From the NCBI GenBank assembly GCA_016703785.1, contig JADJBM010000031.1, positions 62,001 to 126,000 on the forward strand: DNA of 64,000 bases, given 5' to 3'. The position numbers and the translations under genes are program-made. A model generated the notes under the pieces. The model was not told the DNA's origin. It saw only the letters and a list, made by a program, of their open reading frames with translations, and did no database searches. Of this stretch, positions 36,874 through 44,457 are shown piece by piece. The first letter of the stretch is position 1. Each line of letters starts with the position of its first letter. Origin of the DNA: Betaproteobacteria bacterium. GTDB lineage: Bacteria > Pseudomonadota > Gammaproteobacteria > Burkholderiales > Rhodocyclaceae.

Positions 36874-37029
36874 GTCGTCACCTCAATGTAAAAAAGAAGC
36901 CGGCGCAGACAAGACGCGATCGGTTGGCTCAGGACCGACCCCAGAAGGTAGAGGCATCCAGTCTTACGGGCGGCCGGCATTCGTGAAATCGTCGTGAAAT
37001 CTGCTTTCCCGTCCCCGCATCCAGTTAAT

Positions 37030-37046
37030 AGCAAGCCGCGTTCCAG
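37030..37046 (-). promoter_or_regulatory. Sigma-54 (-24/-12) promoter
   Basis: Minus-strand sequence CTGGAACGCGGCTTGCT matches the YTGGCACGRNNNTTGCW consensus except A for C in the -24 box and one flanking position. The GG and GC dinucleotides have the required 10-base spacing. It lies between glrR (a sigma-54 activator) and the small membrane protein gene, pointing at the latter; the transcription start would be near 37018. Confidence 0.7.
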
Positions 37047-37120
37047 CTCGAGATTTCGATTCAAAAACAATGAGTAAGAAATAGTCAGCCCCTACAGTAC
37101 GGCGACTAGCAGGGGAAATT

Positions 37121-37138
37121 CGTCTGGCGTGGACGACA
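37121..37138. promoter_or_regulatory. GlrR-like enhancer site 2
   Basis: CGTC-N10-GACA, one mismatch from the TGTC-N10-GACA sequence reported for GlrR in enterobacteria. It lies about 100-120 bases upstream of the inferred sigma-54 start, a normal enhancer distance. Confidence 0.5.
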
Positions 37139-37187
37139 GCACCATCACCTGCTGCGTCTAAGCTCCTGAGTTATCTTGAAATTATTC

Positions 37188-37205
37188 TGTCGTCGGGAAA
37201 CGACA
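37188..37205. promoter_or_regulatory. GlrR-like enhancer site 1
   Basis: TGTC-N10-GACA exactly, with symmetry extending to CTGTCGT / ACGACAG. It lies about 170-187 bases upstream of the inferred sigma-54 start, between the glrR stop codon and the second site. It could also fold as a hairpin in the glrR transcript, but the T-run lies on the wrong side for a glrR terminator. Confidence 0.55.
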
Positions 37206-37218
37206 GGATTTTTTCGCG

Positions 37219-38574
37219 CTACGCCTTCTCGGATTTGAAGTGCGCCGGCGTGAGGTTGTGGCGTTGCAGCAGCTTGTAGAACTCCGTGCGATTGCGTTGC
37301 GCCATGCGCGCGGCCTGGGTCACATTGCCATCAGTCGAGCGCAGCAGCCGTACCAGGTAGTCATGCTCGAAGGCACGCCGCGCCTCGTCGAGCGACACCA
37401 TCAGGGTATTGTCGTCGCGCAGGGCCTGCTGAACCAGGGAGGCCGGCACGACCGGGGAGGTAGACAGCGCCACGGACTGCTCGACGACGTTGAGCAGCTG
37501 ACGAACATTGCCGGGCCATGAGGCATTGACCAGCAATTCCATCGCATCCGGCGCGAAGGTGCGCGCCGGCTTGCTGTAGCGGGCGGACAACTGCTGGACG
37601 AAATGCACGCACAACAGCGGGATGTCCTCGCGCCGCTCGCTCAGCGGCGGCAATGACATGGACACCACATTGAGCCGATAGTAGAGATCGGGCCTGAAGG
37701 AGCCGCCACGGATGCTCGCCGACAGATCGCGGTGGGTGGCCGACACTATGCGCACATCGATCGGCACCATTTCGGTCGAGCCGACCGGCCGCACCGTCCG
37801 ATCCTGCAGGGCGCGCAGCAGCTTGGCCTGCAGGGCCAGCGGCATGTCGCCGACCTCGTCGAGAAACAGCGTTCCGCCATGCGCCGCCTGAAACAAGCCG
37901 CGGTGGGCATAGAGCGCGCCCGAAAACGCGCCCTTGGCATGGCCGAAGAGCTCGCTCTCCAGCAAATGCTCGGGTATGGCGGCGCAGTTGACGGCCATGA
38001 AAGGGCCTTTCGCCCGAAGGCTGGCGAAATGGATGGCCTGGGCGAGCAATTCCTTGCCGCTGCCTGACTCGCCGAAGATCAGCACGCTGGCGTCCGAGCC
38101 GGCAACCAGCTTGGCCTGGCGCAACACTTCCTCCATGCGCTGGCTGCGCGTGACGATGGCGGCGCGCCAGGCTTCAGGCGCACCAGCTGTTTCCGTCCCG
38201 CCGGAGAACTTGAGGGCCTGCTCGACCTGGGCGAGCAAATCCTTTCCGTCGAAAGGCTTCGTCAGAAAGCTGAAAACGCCGCGCTGGGTGGCCGCCACGG
38301 CATCGGGTATCGTGCCATGTGCGGTCAGAATGATCACTGGGAGCGTCGGCATCGCGGCATGGATCCGATCGAACAATGCCATGCCGTCCATCCCTTCCAT
38401 GCGCAGGTCGGTAATGACAAGGCGGGGCCGTGCCATCGCCAGCTGCGCCAGCGCCTGCGCACCGCTTTCGGCCGTCTGCACGGCATAACCGGCGGCGGTC
38501 AGGCGAAGCGAAATCAGCTTGAGCAGGTCGCGATCGTCGTCTACGAGAAGAATCGTGGTTTTCGCTTCGTTCAT
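37219..38574 (-). CDS. glrR: Sigma-54-dependent response regulator, GlrR/QseF-like
   Basis: 451 residues. Receiver domain at 1-120 with phospho-acceptor Asp56 (LVITDLRM), AAA+ domain at about 145-380 with Walker A GESGSGKE, Walker B TLFLDEVGDMP and the sigma-54 contact loop GAFSGA (Ser for the usual Thr), and a Fis-type HTH at about 410-445. The order histidine kinase - lipoprotein - regulator matches E. coli glrK-qseG-glrR, where GlrR activates promoters through TGTC-N10-GACA sites. Its start overlaps the lipoprotein stop by 4 bases. Homology plus synteny make the assignment good; targets in this organism are inferred. Confidence 0.88.
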   Translation of the reverse strand: MNEAKTTILLVDDDRDLLKLISLRLTAAGYAVQTAESGAQALAQLAMARPRLVITDLRMEGMDGMALFDRIHAAMPTLPVIILTAHGTIPDAVAATQRGVFSFLTKPFDGKDLLAQVEQALKFSGGTETAGAPEAWRAAIVTRSQRMEEVLRQAKLVAGSDASVLIFGESGSGKELLAQAIHFASLRAKGPFMAVNCAAIPEHLLESELFGHAKGAFSGALYAHRGLFQAAHGGTLFLDEVGDMPLALQAKLLRALQDRTVRPVGSTEMVPIDVRIVSATHRDLSASIRGGSFRPDLYYRLNVVSMSLPPLSERREDIPLLCVHFVQQLSARYSKPARTFAPDAMELLVNASWPGNVRQLLNVVEQSVALSTSPVVPASLVQQALRDDNTLMVSLDEARRAFEHDYLVRLLRSTDGNVTQAARMAQRNRTEFYKLLQRHNLTPAHFKSEKA

Positions 38575-39086
38575 TGCCTCTGAGTGCGCCGTCCGCGCAG
38601 GTTGCGTTCGATAGTCAACATGGAGTCCAGCTTCTGCTGCAGTTCGTCAGCGCGCTTCTGCTCCTTCAGGCGCTCGGCCACCAGCTTCTGCAGCAAGACG
38701 ATGAATTGTCGTCGGGGCGAATCGGGAGGCGCATAGCGGCTGGCTGCACCTTCTAGCAAAGCCATCAGTTTTGCATCATCGCGCCAGGCTGCACCCGGCA
38801 CGCTCATCAGCATGGCCAAGCGAAGCCGCCCCAGTTCGCTGCGATCGCGGTTGAATGACTGGCTGACGCTCTGATGCTCGCGCTTCAAGTCCTCCACAGG
38901 CAGGTCGAGCAACTCTTGATAGTATGCCAGCAAGGCCGATACTTCCGCATTTTCCTTCATGTAACCCGTTCCCGGCGCGGGCGCGGTCACGGATTCTGCC
39001 GCGGACGGCGCAGGTTCAACGGCCGGGAACAACGCACACCCGCCGATGATTGCCACGGCAATACCCAACAATAGTTTCCGCATCAA
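38571..39086 (-). CDS. qseG: Outer-membrane lipoprotein, QseG-like
   Basis: 171 residues. An N-terminal signal peptide ends in the lipobox IIGGC, so the protein should be lipidated at Cys and exported. The mature part starts with a Pro/Ala-rich linker and is otherwise helical, with a charged C-terminal coiled coil (KLVAERLKEQKRADELQQKL). Sequence similarity to E. coli QseG is low; the name rests mainly on its position between the kinase and regulator genes, where QseG tethers the kinase. An in-frame ATG one codon downstream is an equally possible start. Confidence 0.7.
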   Translation of the reverse strand: MMRKLLLGIAVAIIGGCALFPAVEPAPSAAESVTAPAPGTGYMKENAEVSALLAYYQELLDLPVEDLKREHQSVSQSFNRDRSELGRLRLAMLMSVPGAAWRDDAKLMALLEGAASRYAPPDSPRRQFIVLLQKLVAERLKEQKRADELQQKLDSMLTIERNLRGRRTQRQ

Positions 39087-39105
39087 TACCTCAAGCCAAT
39101 AACTA

Positions 39106-40527
39106 CTAGTCCTTCTTTCCCCAGCTAAGCGGCAGCATGACGCGAAAGTGGCCGCCCTTGCCCTCCTCGATGACCTCTATCTTGCCGCGGTGCGCCAGGA
39201 CGTATTCCTTGGCGATGGCCAGGCCAAGTCCGCTGCCCTTGACTGTGCCTCGCCGCGCCCGCGTGCCGCGAAAGAACGGCTCGAAAACGCGCTCACGCTC
39301 TTCAGCCGCGACACCGGGCCCTTCGTCGGCGACATCGAGCACCGCCCGTCCGTCATACTTCTCCAGCACTAAACGCACGACACCCTCGCGCGGGGAAAAC
39401 TTGATGGCGTTGGTCACGAGGTTGTCGACCACCACGCGCAGCTTGTCGGCATCGCCCTCCACCAGCACCGGCGTCATCGTACGCTCGAAGCGGATGGCGC
39501 GCGCCGCGGCCACCAAACGGTGCGTGCGCAGCACCTGCGTGCACACCACGTCGAGCGCGACCGGATGCGGGTCGATGCTGCTGGCGGCAAAGCCCGCCTG
39601 CTGAAAGTTGATCAACTCCTCGATCAGTTGCTGCAGGCGGCGGCTGTTCTGGTCGATGATGCCGATGATGGTTTTCTGCTGCTCGTTCAGCGGCCCCGGC
39701 ACCCCTTCGCCAAGAAGCTGCGCGCCTTCGCGGATCGAGGTCAGCGGGGTTTTCAGATCGTGCGAGACGTGGCGCAGGAAGCGATTCTTCTGTTCTTCCA
39801 GCTCTGCCAGCCGGCGCCGTAGCCAATCGAGCCGGCGTCCAAGGTAGGCGAGATCCTGCGGGCCGGAAACCGTGACCCCGTCTGTGTAGTCCGCGCGACC
39901 GATGGTGCGAATGGCGCGATCGACCTGCTGCAACTGGCTGGAGATGATGGCGCGAAACCACAAGGCAATGGCCAGCGTCACCGGAATCGCCGCCAGCAAC
40001 TGCCACATCAGAGTGCTGCGCGCATCCAGCGCCGTGGTGCGCAAGCGCTCGATCTCGGCATCGATAAGGCGGCCGCTCGCCGCCAGGACGCCGCGCACCT
40101 GTTCGCTAATGGCGAAAAAATCCTCTGGGGATACCGGCGCCCCTTCATCCAGGGCCTGTAGCAGTTGAGCCTCGCGCGCCAGCACGGCCCCCAGCTTGGC
40201 GCGCCCGTCCGCGTCAAGAGGCAAGCGTGCATACACCTGCGCCGCCTGCACGAACTCGCCACGCAGACGGCGGTAATCCTCGAGTAAGCCACGATCCCTT
40301 AGAACGAGGTACTGGCGCATGGCGCGTTCCATGCCGGTCAACGTTTCCCTCATCTCGCGGCTGGCGCGCGTCGCCTCGGCCGCCTCGCGCACCGCCAGCT
40401 CGCTTTGCTCCGCCAGGCTCTGCACGTTGAAGGCGGCATTGCCCAGCGCGAAGACCAGCGGCAGTGACACCAGTCCAAAGCCGATCAGGATCAGGCGCAG
40501 GAAGGACTTGGGGTAGAGACGGCTCAC
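39106..40527 (-). CDS. glrK: Sensor histidine kinase, GlrK/QseE-like
   Basis: 473 residues. Two transmembrane segments (about 11-32 and 175-194) flank a ~140-residue helical periplasmic domain. A HAMP-like region, the dimerisation helix with phospho-accepting His256 (RHVSHDLKTPL) and a HATPase domain (DNLVTNAIKFS, DEGPGV, GSGLGLAIAKE) follow. It should phosphorylate the downstream response regulator. Domain layout and operon order match GlrK. Its signal is not evident from the sequence. Confidence 0.9.
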   Translation of the reverse strand: MSRLYPKSFLRLILIGFGLVSLPLVFALGNAAFNVQSLAEQSELAVREAAEATRASREMRETLTGMERAMRQYLVLRDRGLLEDYRRLRGEFVQAAQVYARLPLDADGRAKLGAVLAREAQLLQALDEGAPVSPEDFFAISEQVRGVLAASGRLIDAEIERLRTTALDARSTLMWQLLAAIPVTLAIALWFRAIISSQLQQVDRAIRTIGRADYTDGVTVSGPQDLAYLGRRLDWLRRRLAELEEQKNRFLRHVSHDLKTPLTSIREGAQLLGEGVPGPLNEQQKTIIGIIDQNSRRLQQLIEELINFQQAGFAASSIDPHPVALDVVCTQVLRTHRLVAAARAIRFERTMTPVLVEGDADKLRVVVDNLVTNAIKFSPREGVVRLVLEKYDGRAVLDVADEGPGVAAEERERVFEPFFRGTRARRGTVKGSGLGLAIAKEYVLAHRGKIEVIEEGKGGHFRVMLPLSWGKKD

Positions 40528-40553
40528 TGGGGGTTCACTCGGGGCTCACTCTG

Positions 40554-40559
40554 TATAAT
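40554..40559 (+). promoter_or_regulatory. -10 box of the folA promoter
   Basis: Perfect TATAAT 42 bases before the folA start, in the 74-base spacer between the divergent glrK and folA genes. The best upstream match (TTCACT) is only 14 bases away, so the -35 is weak or non-standard. Confidence 0.5.
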
Positions 40560-40601
40560 CTCGCGGCTTAGGCGTTCTACTTTTTTTACGATAACACATC
40601 G

Positions 40602-41180
40602 ATGGAATCCAGCCCCAAGCCCCGTGTATCGCTCATTGCAGCAGTGGCCTCAAACGGTGTCATCGGCAGCGACAATACCCTGCCCTGGCGGCTGCCCGAG
40701 GATCTGAAGCGCTTCAAGGCGCTGACCCTGGGCCACCCCGTCATCATGGGACGCAAGACGCATGAGTCGGTCGGTCGCCCCTTGCCGGGGCGGCGCAACA
40801 TCGTCATTTCAAGGAATAAGGGATTCGCTGCCGCAGGCTGCGAAACCGCTGCTTCGCTCGACGCCGCCATCGCCGCCTGCGCTGGCACGACGGATGAAAT
40901 TTTCGTCATCGGCGGCGCGCAAATTTATGCCGAAGCGCTGCCAAAAGCTCAGCGGCTCTATCTGACCGAGATCGGCGCCGAGTATCCAGGCGACGCGTGC
41001 TTTCCGGAATTCGACCGCAGCGCATGGAGCGAGACGGCGCGCGAGCACAACCGGTCGGAGAGCGGCATCGATTACGCTTTCGCCATATACGACAGACTGA
41101 GTACTAATACGTGCTTGGAGGACTCGGCCCTGGGGGAGGCTGGTGGGGAGGGAGGATGTGAGGAGTGTCCCCCGCACTGA
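40602..41180 (+). CDS. folA: Dihydrofolate reductase
   Basis: 192 residues; the DHFR fold itself ends near residue 166 (YAFAIYDR). Motifs are IAAVASNGVIGSDNTLPWRLPEDLKRF (active-site acid, W and NADPH loop), MGRKTHESVGRPLPGR and VIGGAQIYAEALP. It regenerates tetrahydrofolate for thyA and glyA. The C-terminus carries a ~26-residue Gly/Glu/Cys-containing tail (with CEECPPH) that is not part of the family and overlaps the convergent FecR gene by 77 bases. Confidence 0.94.
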   Translation: MESSPKPRVSLIAAVASNGVIGSDNTLPWRLPEDLKRFKALTLGHPVIMGRKTHESVGRPLPGRRNIVISRNKGFAAAGCETAASLDAAIAACAGTTDEIFVIGGAQIYAEALPKAQRLYLTEIGAEYPGDACFPEFDRSAWSETAREHNRSESGIDYAFAIYDRLSTNTCLEDSALGEAGGEGGCEECPPH

Positions 41181-41805
41181 ATCCCTTTGGCGCAACCGGC
41201 GGAAGCACGTCCTGCAGGGGCTGCGGACCGGCCCCGAGCAACACCGGCGCCGTATCGATGTCCTTGATATAGCCGGACTGGCCGGCACCGACGACCAGGC
41301 AGCCGCCATTGTTGCAGGCTTCCACCGCCCCCTGGTCCGTATTCACCGTGACACTGTTGCCGTAGGCCACGGAATAGATCGTGCCGCGAATGCCGATGGT
41401 CGCCACCGCCGTATCCAGCCGGTAGGCCTTGCGATCCTTCTTGCCGATGGCGCCGGTGATGGTGCGCAAGGCGCCCTTGAGCAGACTGAAGAAGCCCTTC
41501 TCGCTGCCGTCGGCCTGACCCTTGAATTCATACGCATCGATGCGGAACTGTGTCTGCGGCTGCAGCGAAACCATGGCGCCATCGGTGAAGCGCAATTGCG
41601 CACGGCCGGGACCCGTATCCACGGTTTCACCTGCGCGTATTTCTTCGCCACGGGATAGCGCCCGGCGTTGCCCATCCGCCTGGATCGCAACAACTCCTGA
41701 CGAGGCAAATGCGGTCGTTGCAGCTTCCTGTGCGAAAGCACCATTGGAAAAAACCACCAGTGCTGCAAGCACAAATACAGTCAAGCCTTCCATCATTTCC
41801 TTCAT
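41104..41805 (-). CDS. Secreted FecR-domain protein, short paralogue
   Basis: 233 residues. A signal peptide ends near residue 25 (AFA-QE). The FecR domain spans about 35-175, with TDGAMVSLQPQTQFRIDAYE, a GFFSLLKGALRTITG loop and VATIGIRGTIYSV. The C-terminus is Pro-rich (LPPHQPPPGPSPP). It is a close paralogue of the longer FecR protein at 46483-47895, which has an extra C-terminal domain. No sigma factor or TonB receptor is nearby, so it is unlikely to be an iron-signalling FecR; it is probably a periplasmic or surface protein of the adjacent secretion-like cluster. The 3' end overlaps folA by 77 bases. Confidence 0.83.
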   Translation of the reverse strand: MKEMMEGLTVFVLAALVVFSNGAFAQEAATTAFASSGVVAIQADGQRRALSRGEEIRAGETVDTGPGRAQLRFTDGAMVSLQPQTQFRIDAYEFKGQADGSEKGFFSLLKGALRTITGAIGKKDRKAYRLDTAVATIGIRGTIYSVAYGNSVTVNTDQGAVEACNNGGCLVVGAGQSGYIKDIDTAPVLLGAGPQPLQDVLPPVAPKGFSAGDTPHILPPHQPPPGPSPPSTY

Positions 41806-41901
41806 TGCATGTCCTCAAGCCATCCTGACCCGCCATGCTATATTCCATGACGATTATCCTGCGAACCAAACTTGGCTATCCCCTCGGATGAACAGCGTAG
41901 C

Positions 41902-42366
41902 ATGAGCAGCGTTCTCATACGCAAGATGCGCCCGGCGGATCTGCCCGACTGCATGGCCATCCTCGAGCGATGGAACATGGCGCCGCGTCCGGCAACGGCA
42001 GGCAATCCCGACCCAGAGCGTTCTGGCATCGAAATCGATAATGGTTTCGTGGCGGAAGCGGGGGGGCGCATCGTCGGTACCTGCAGCTATATCATGCACA
42101 GCCCTGAGCTGGCGGAGACGGCCAGCCTCGCAGTGGATCCCGATCACAAGGGCGGCGGTGTCGGTTTCCTGCTGCAGCAGGCGCGGCTTGAAGAAATGCG
42201 CGAGCGCGGCATCCGGCGTGTGCGTACCGAAACCGATCGCCCCGACACCATCCGCTGGTATATCGAGCGTTTCGGCTACCACATCGTCGGCACGAATCCC
42301 AAAAAGCACGCATTCAGCCTGCCGGATGTCGATCGCTGGACGGTGCTTGAGTTGGACTTGTTCTAA
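41902..42366 (+). CDS. GNAT-family N-acetyltransferase
   Basis: 154 residues, a single GNAT domain. The acetyl-CoA-binding region is SLAVDPDHKGGGVGFLLQQA (motif A), followed by IRRVRTETDRPDTIRWYIERFGYHIVG (motif B). The ATG at 41902 (MSSVLIRKMRP) gives a natural start; only a TTG lies further upstream in frame. It is divergent from the FecR gene and converges with the QueC-like gene 17 bases away. The acceptor substrate is unknown. Confidence 0.83.
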   Translation: MSSVLIRKMRPADLPDCMAILERWNMAPRPATAGNPDPERSGIEIDNGFVAEAGGRIVGTCSYIMHSPELAETASLAVDPDHKGGGVGFLLQQARLEEMRERGIRRVRTETDRPDTIRWYIERFGYHIVGTNPKKHAFSLPDVDRWTVLELDLF

Positions 42367-42383
42367 GTCTGGCCTGATGATCA

Positions 42384-42991
42384 CTAAGGAAAGTGGCCGA
42401 TCTTCCTGCGGGTATCGCATGAGATGCATTTCCCACAAGGCCTGAAACGGTTCCCCCACAGCTCGGCCGGATTCCGGCAGTAAGAAGCCATTTCGATCAC
42501 TTCCGGGGGCAGGAAATCAAGCACCTCACGTTTTGTCATATGTGCCACAGGCCAAACTATTTCCGGCTGGTAATCCAGTCGGGCCGTGATCAGCCCAGCA
42601 TAAAAGGTTGCCTTCGCCTCCTCAACTCTCTCCTTCCACATGCCGAGAGTGTGCGGCTCGTCAATGACGCCAACAGCATAGCGCGTGATTCCGTCGGCGG
42701 GAAATGAGCGCAGCACCCTGGCACCGACAAAGGCGCACAGAGTCAGGTTCCAGCCAAATAAGGCAGCTGAAAATCCCATAGTGACTTGGTATAGGAAAAG
42801 TCGCGGTAGTGCTCGCGACAGTAATTAACCAAGCGATCGCAGGCGTAATTCTCAGCCTTGTGGCGAGTAGAGCTTTCGCTGTCTGAAAGCACGATGTGGT
42901 GGGCGAACACGGGCTCCCGGTTCTCGCTCAGCAGCTTGATCAGGGCGGCAGCGCTGTCCACGCCGCCGGAAAGCATCAGCAACGTAGCCAT
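42384..42991 (-). pseudogene. QueC-like PP-loop ATPase, interrupted by a -1 frameshift
   Basis: Two overlapping reading frames together make one protein of ~202 residues. The first (42991 down to ~42754) starts MATLLMLSGGVDSAAAL, the PP-loop ATP-binding motif of 7-cyano-7-deazaguanine synthases. The second carries VGARVLRSF and a zinc-ligand set C-x14-CGKCISC near its end. Adding one G to the GG at 42754-42755 would join them as ...LPYLGWNLTLCAF..., which fits the family. As written the gene is broken. It is a QueC paralogue, not necessarily for queuosine; such genes also occur in modification clusters. Sequence error versus true inactivation cannot be told here. Confidence 0.75.
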
Positions 42992-43074
42992 GGCTGGATA
43001 ATTAGCAGCTTCCTCCGGGATTCAGGGTTATTTTATCGCGGTCGATCCGAGTCCAACTACTTGCTGTCGCTCCC

Positions 43075-44457
43075 TCATTCTCCATTTGAAAATAGCTTGG
43101 AAACAAAATCCTCGTACTTCCCACCGGCGCCACGCGCAATCGCATCGACCTTGGCCCAACGGATGCGGAAGTGATAGCCGAGCCGCTCGGCCAGCGACTT
43201 TTCGAGCCGAAGAGTTTCCTCATGCGTTAACGGCCGTCCCAGGACGTAACTCACGTCAAGGCTTCCGATTTCGACTTGCGTCACCTGGAACTGCTCGATC
43301 GGTGCAACCGCACGCCACATCGATGCCGGCATGCTCGGCCAGTGCCGCCGTCCATCCGGCAGCTCGATCATGTTGCGGCGGCGACCGTGTATACGCGTCA
43401 GCACCGGCAAACCGCGCCCGCAGTCGCAAGGCTCGCCCACCTCGGCATAGTCGCCGACCTCATAGCGGATCAACGGCATGGCGAAGTTGTGCAGCGTCGT
43501 AATCACCACCCTGCCCGTCTCGCCCGGCTTGCAGGGCTTGCTAGCTTCGTCGAGGATCTCCACCAGCAGGTTTTCCGCCTGAACATGGTAATGCTCGTGA
43601 TTCGGGCACTGTAGGGCGATGTTGCCCGCCTCCTCGCAGCTGTAGCCGTCGGCCACCTCGACGCCCCAGGCTTCCCGCACCCGTTCGCGCAGGTCCGGCC
43701 GCAGCGCCTCGCTGTAGCTGCGCGCCTGGCGCAGCCTCGGCAATCGGATGCCGCGCTTCAGGCTCATCTCGGCCAGGGCTTGCAGATTGCTGGCATGGGT
43801 AATCAGATAATCCGGATCCTCGCGCAGCAGCCAGTCGAGCTGCTTGCCGACATCGGTGCGCACGTTGAGCGTCGCGCCCGGTCCGGTACGGAAGACCGCC
43901 GCGGCCGGCAGGCCCCAGTCGGGCCAGCGGCCTTCTTCCACCTTGATGCGGATGGCGGCAAGCTTGCCGGTGAAGTCCCGCTCCTGCCACAAGTGCTCGC
44001 GCAGCGTCAGCGCGTTCCAGAAGAATTGCGTCACCGCCGTCTGCAGAAAGCGCACCGGCATCCCGGTCGAGCCGGAGCTTTTCCCTTCGGCGACTGCACC
44101 GTGCCCTGGCGGCAGCGCGTCGCTCTTCAGCGCATCGAACCCTGTCTGCAATCCCTTGCGCGTGAGAATCGGCAAGGCGCGGAAGGCGGCCCAGCCGAGC
44201 CCGTCGATGTCCCGTCCGCGCAGGGTTTCGGCGTAATGCGGCACAGTCGACTGCGCATGGCGTAGCAGGAACTTCAGTTGCCCGAGCTGGCGCTCGAGCA
44301 GCTTCTCCGGCGGCAGCCATTGCGAACGCTCCATCTGGAAAAGCAGCGCCTGCAGATGTGCTGTGGCGTCGGCTCCAATTGCCGGCCAGCCGATGTCGGC
44401 CACGACACTGCGCACCTCGTGATCGCTTTGGGCGCCAATGCGGCCAGCGCGGCTCAT
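43075..44457 (-). CDS. PaaK/CapK-like adenylate-forming enzyme
   Basis: 460 residues, similar to the phenylacetate-CoA ligase / coenzyme F390 synthetase family: the ATP-binding loop is KSSGSTGMPVRF near residue 146, then the SCEEAGNIALQCPNHEHYHV segment and MPLIRYEVGDYAEVG. A Cys-rich CDCGRGLP motif follows. Members in surface-polysaccharide clusters (CapK) are of unknown activity, while true PaaK makes phenylacetyl-CoA. Here the neighbours are a GT41 glycosyltransferase and secretion-like genes, which favours a cell-surface role. The ATG at 44457 overlaps the upstream stop by 4 bases (ATGA). Confidence 0.83.
   Translation of the reverse strand: MSRAGRIGAQSDHEVRSVVADIGWPAIGADATAHLQALLFQMERSQWLPPEKLLERQLGQLKFLLRHAQSTVPHYAETLRGRDIDGLGWAAFRALPILTRKGLQTGFDALKSDALPPGHGAVAEGKSSGSTGMPVRFLQTAVTQFFWNALTLREHLWQERDFTGKLAAIRIKVEEGRWPDWGLPAAAVFRTGPGATLNVRTDVGKQLDWLLREDPDYLITHASNLQALAEMSLKRGIRLPRLRQARSYSEALRPDLRERVREAWGVEVADGYSCEEAGNIALQCPNHEHYHVQAENLLVEILDEASKPCKPGETGRVVITTLHNFAMPLIRYEVGDYAEVGEPCDCGRGLPVLTRIHGRRRNMIELPDGRRHWPSMPASMWRAVAPIEQFQVTQVEIGSLDVSYVLGRPLTHEETLRLEKSLAERLGYHFRIRWAKVDAIARGAGGKYEDFVSKLFSNGE

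Larger units (their letters stand above)
36874..37218. other. 345-base intergenic region, regulatory
   Basis: No convincing gene. Read on the minus strand it contains two TGTC-N10-GACA-like sites, then a sigma-54 -24/-12 element, then about 145 bases of leader ending at the start of the small membrane protein. The leader contains a T-rich stretch (36887-36895) after a GC-rich segment and an imperfect hairpin, so a short regulatory RNA ending there is an alternative to a simple 5' leader. Base composition is more AT-rich than the flanking genes. Confidence 0.6.

Noticed and set aside
37186..37210. Hairpin after glrR read as its terminator
   Set aside because: The T-run lies on the plus-strand side, wrong for glrR. 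The sequence fits a TGTC-N10-GACA activator site better.
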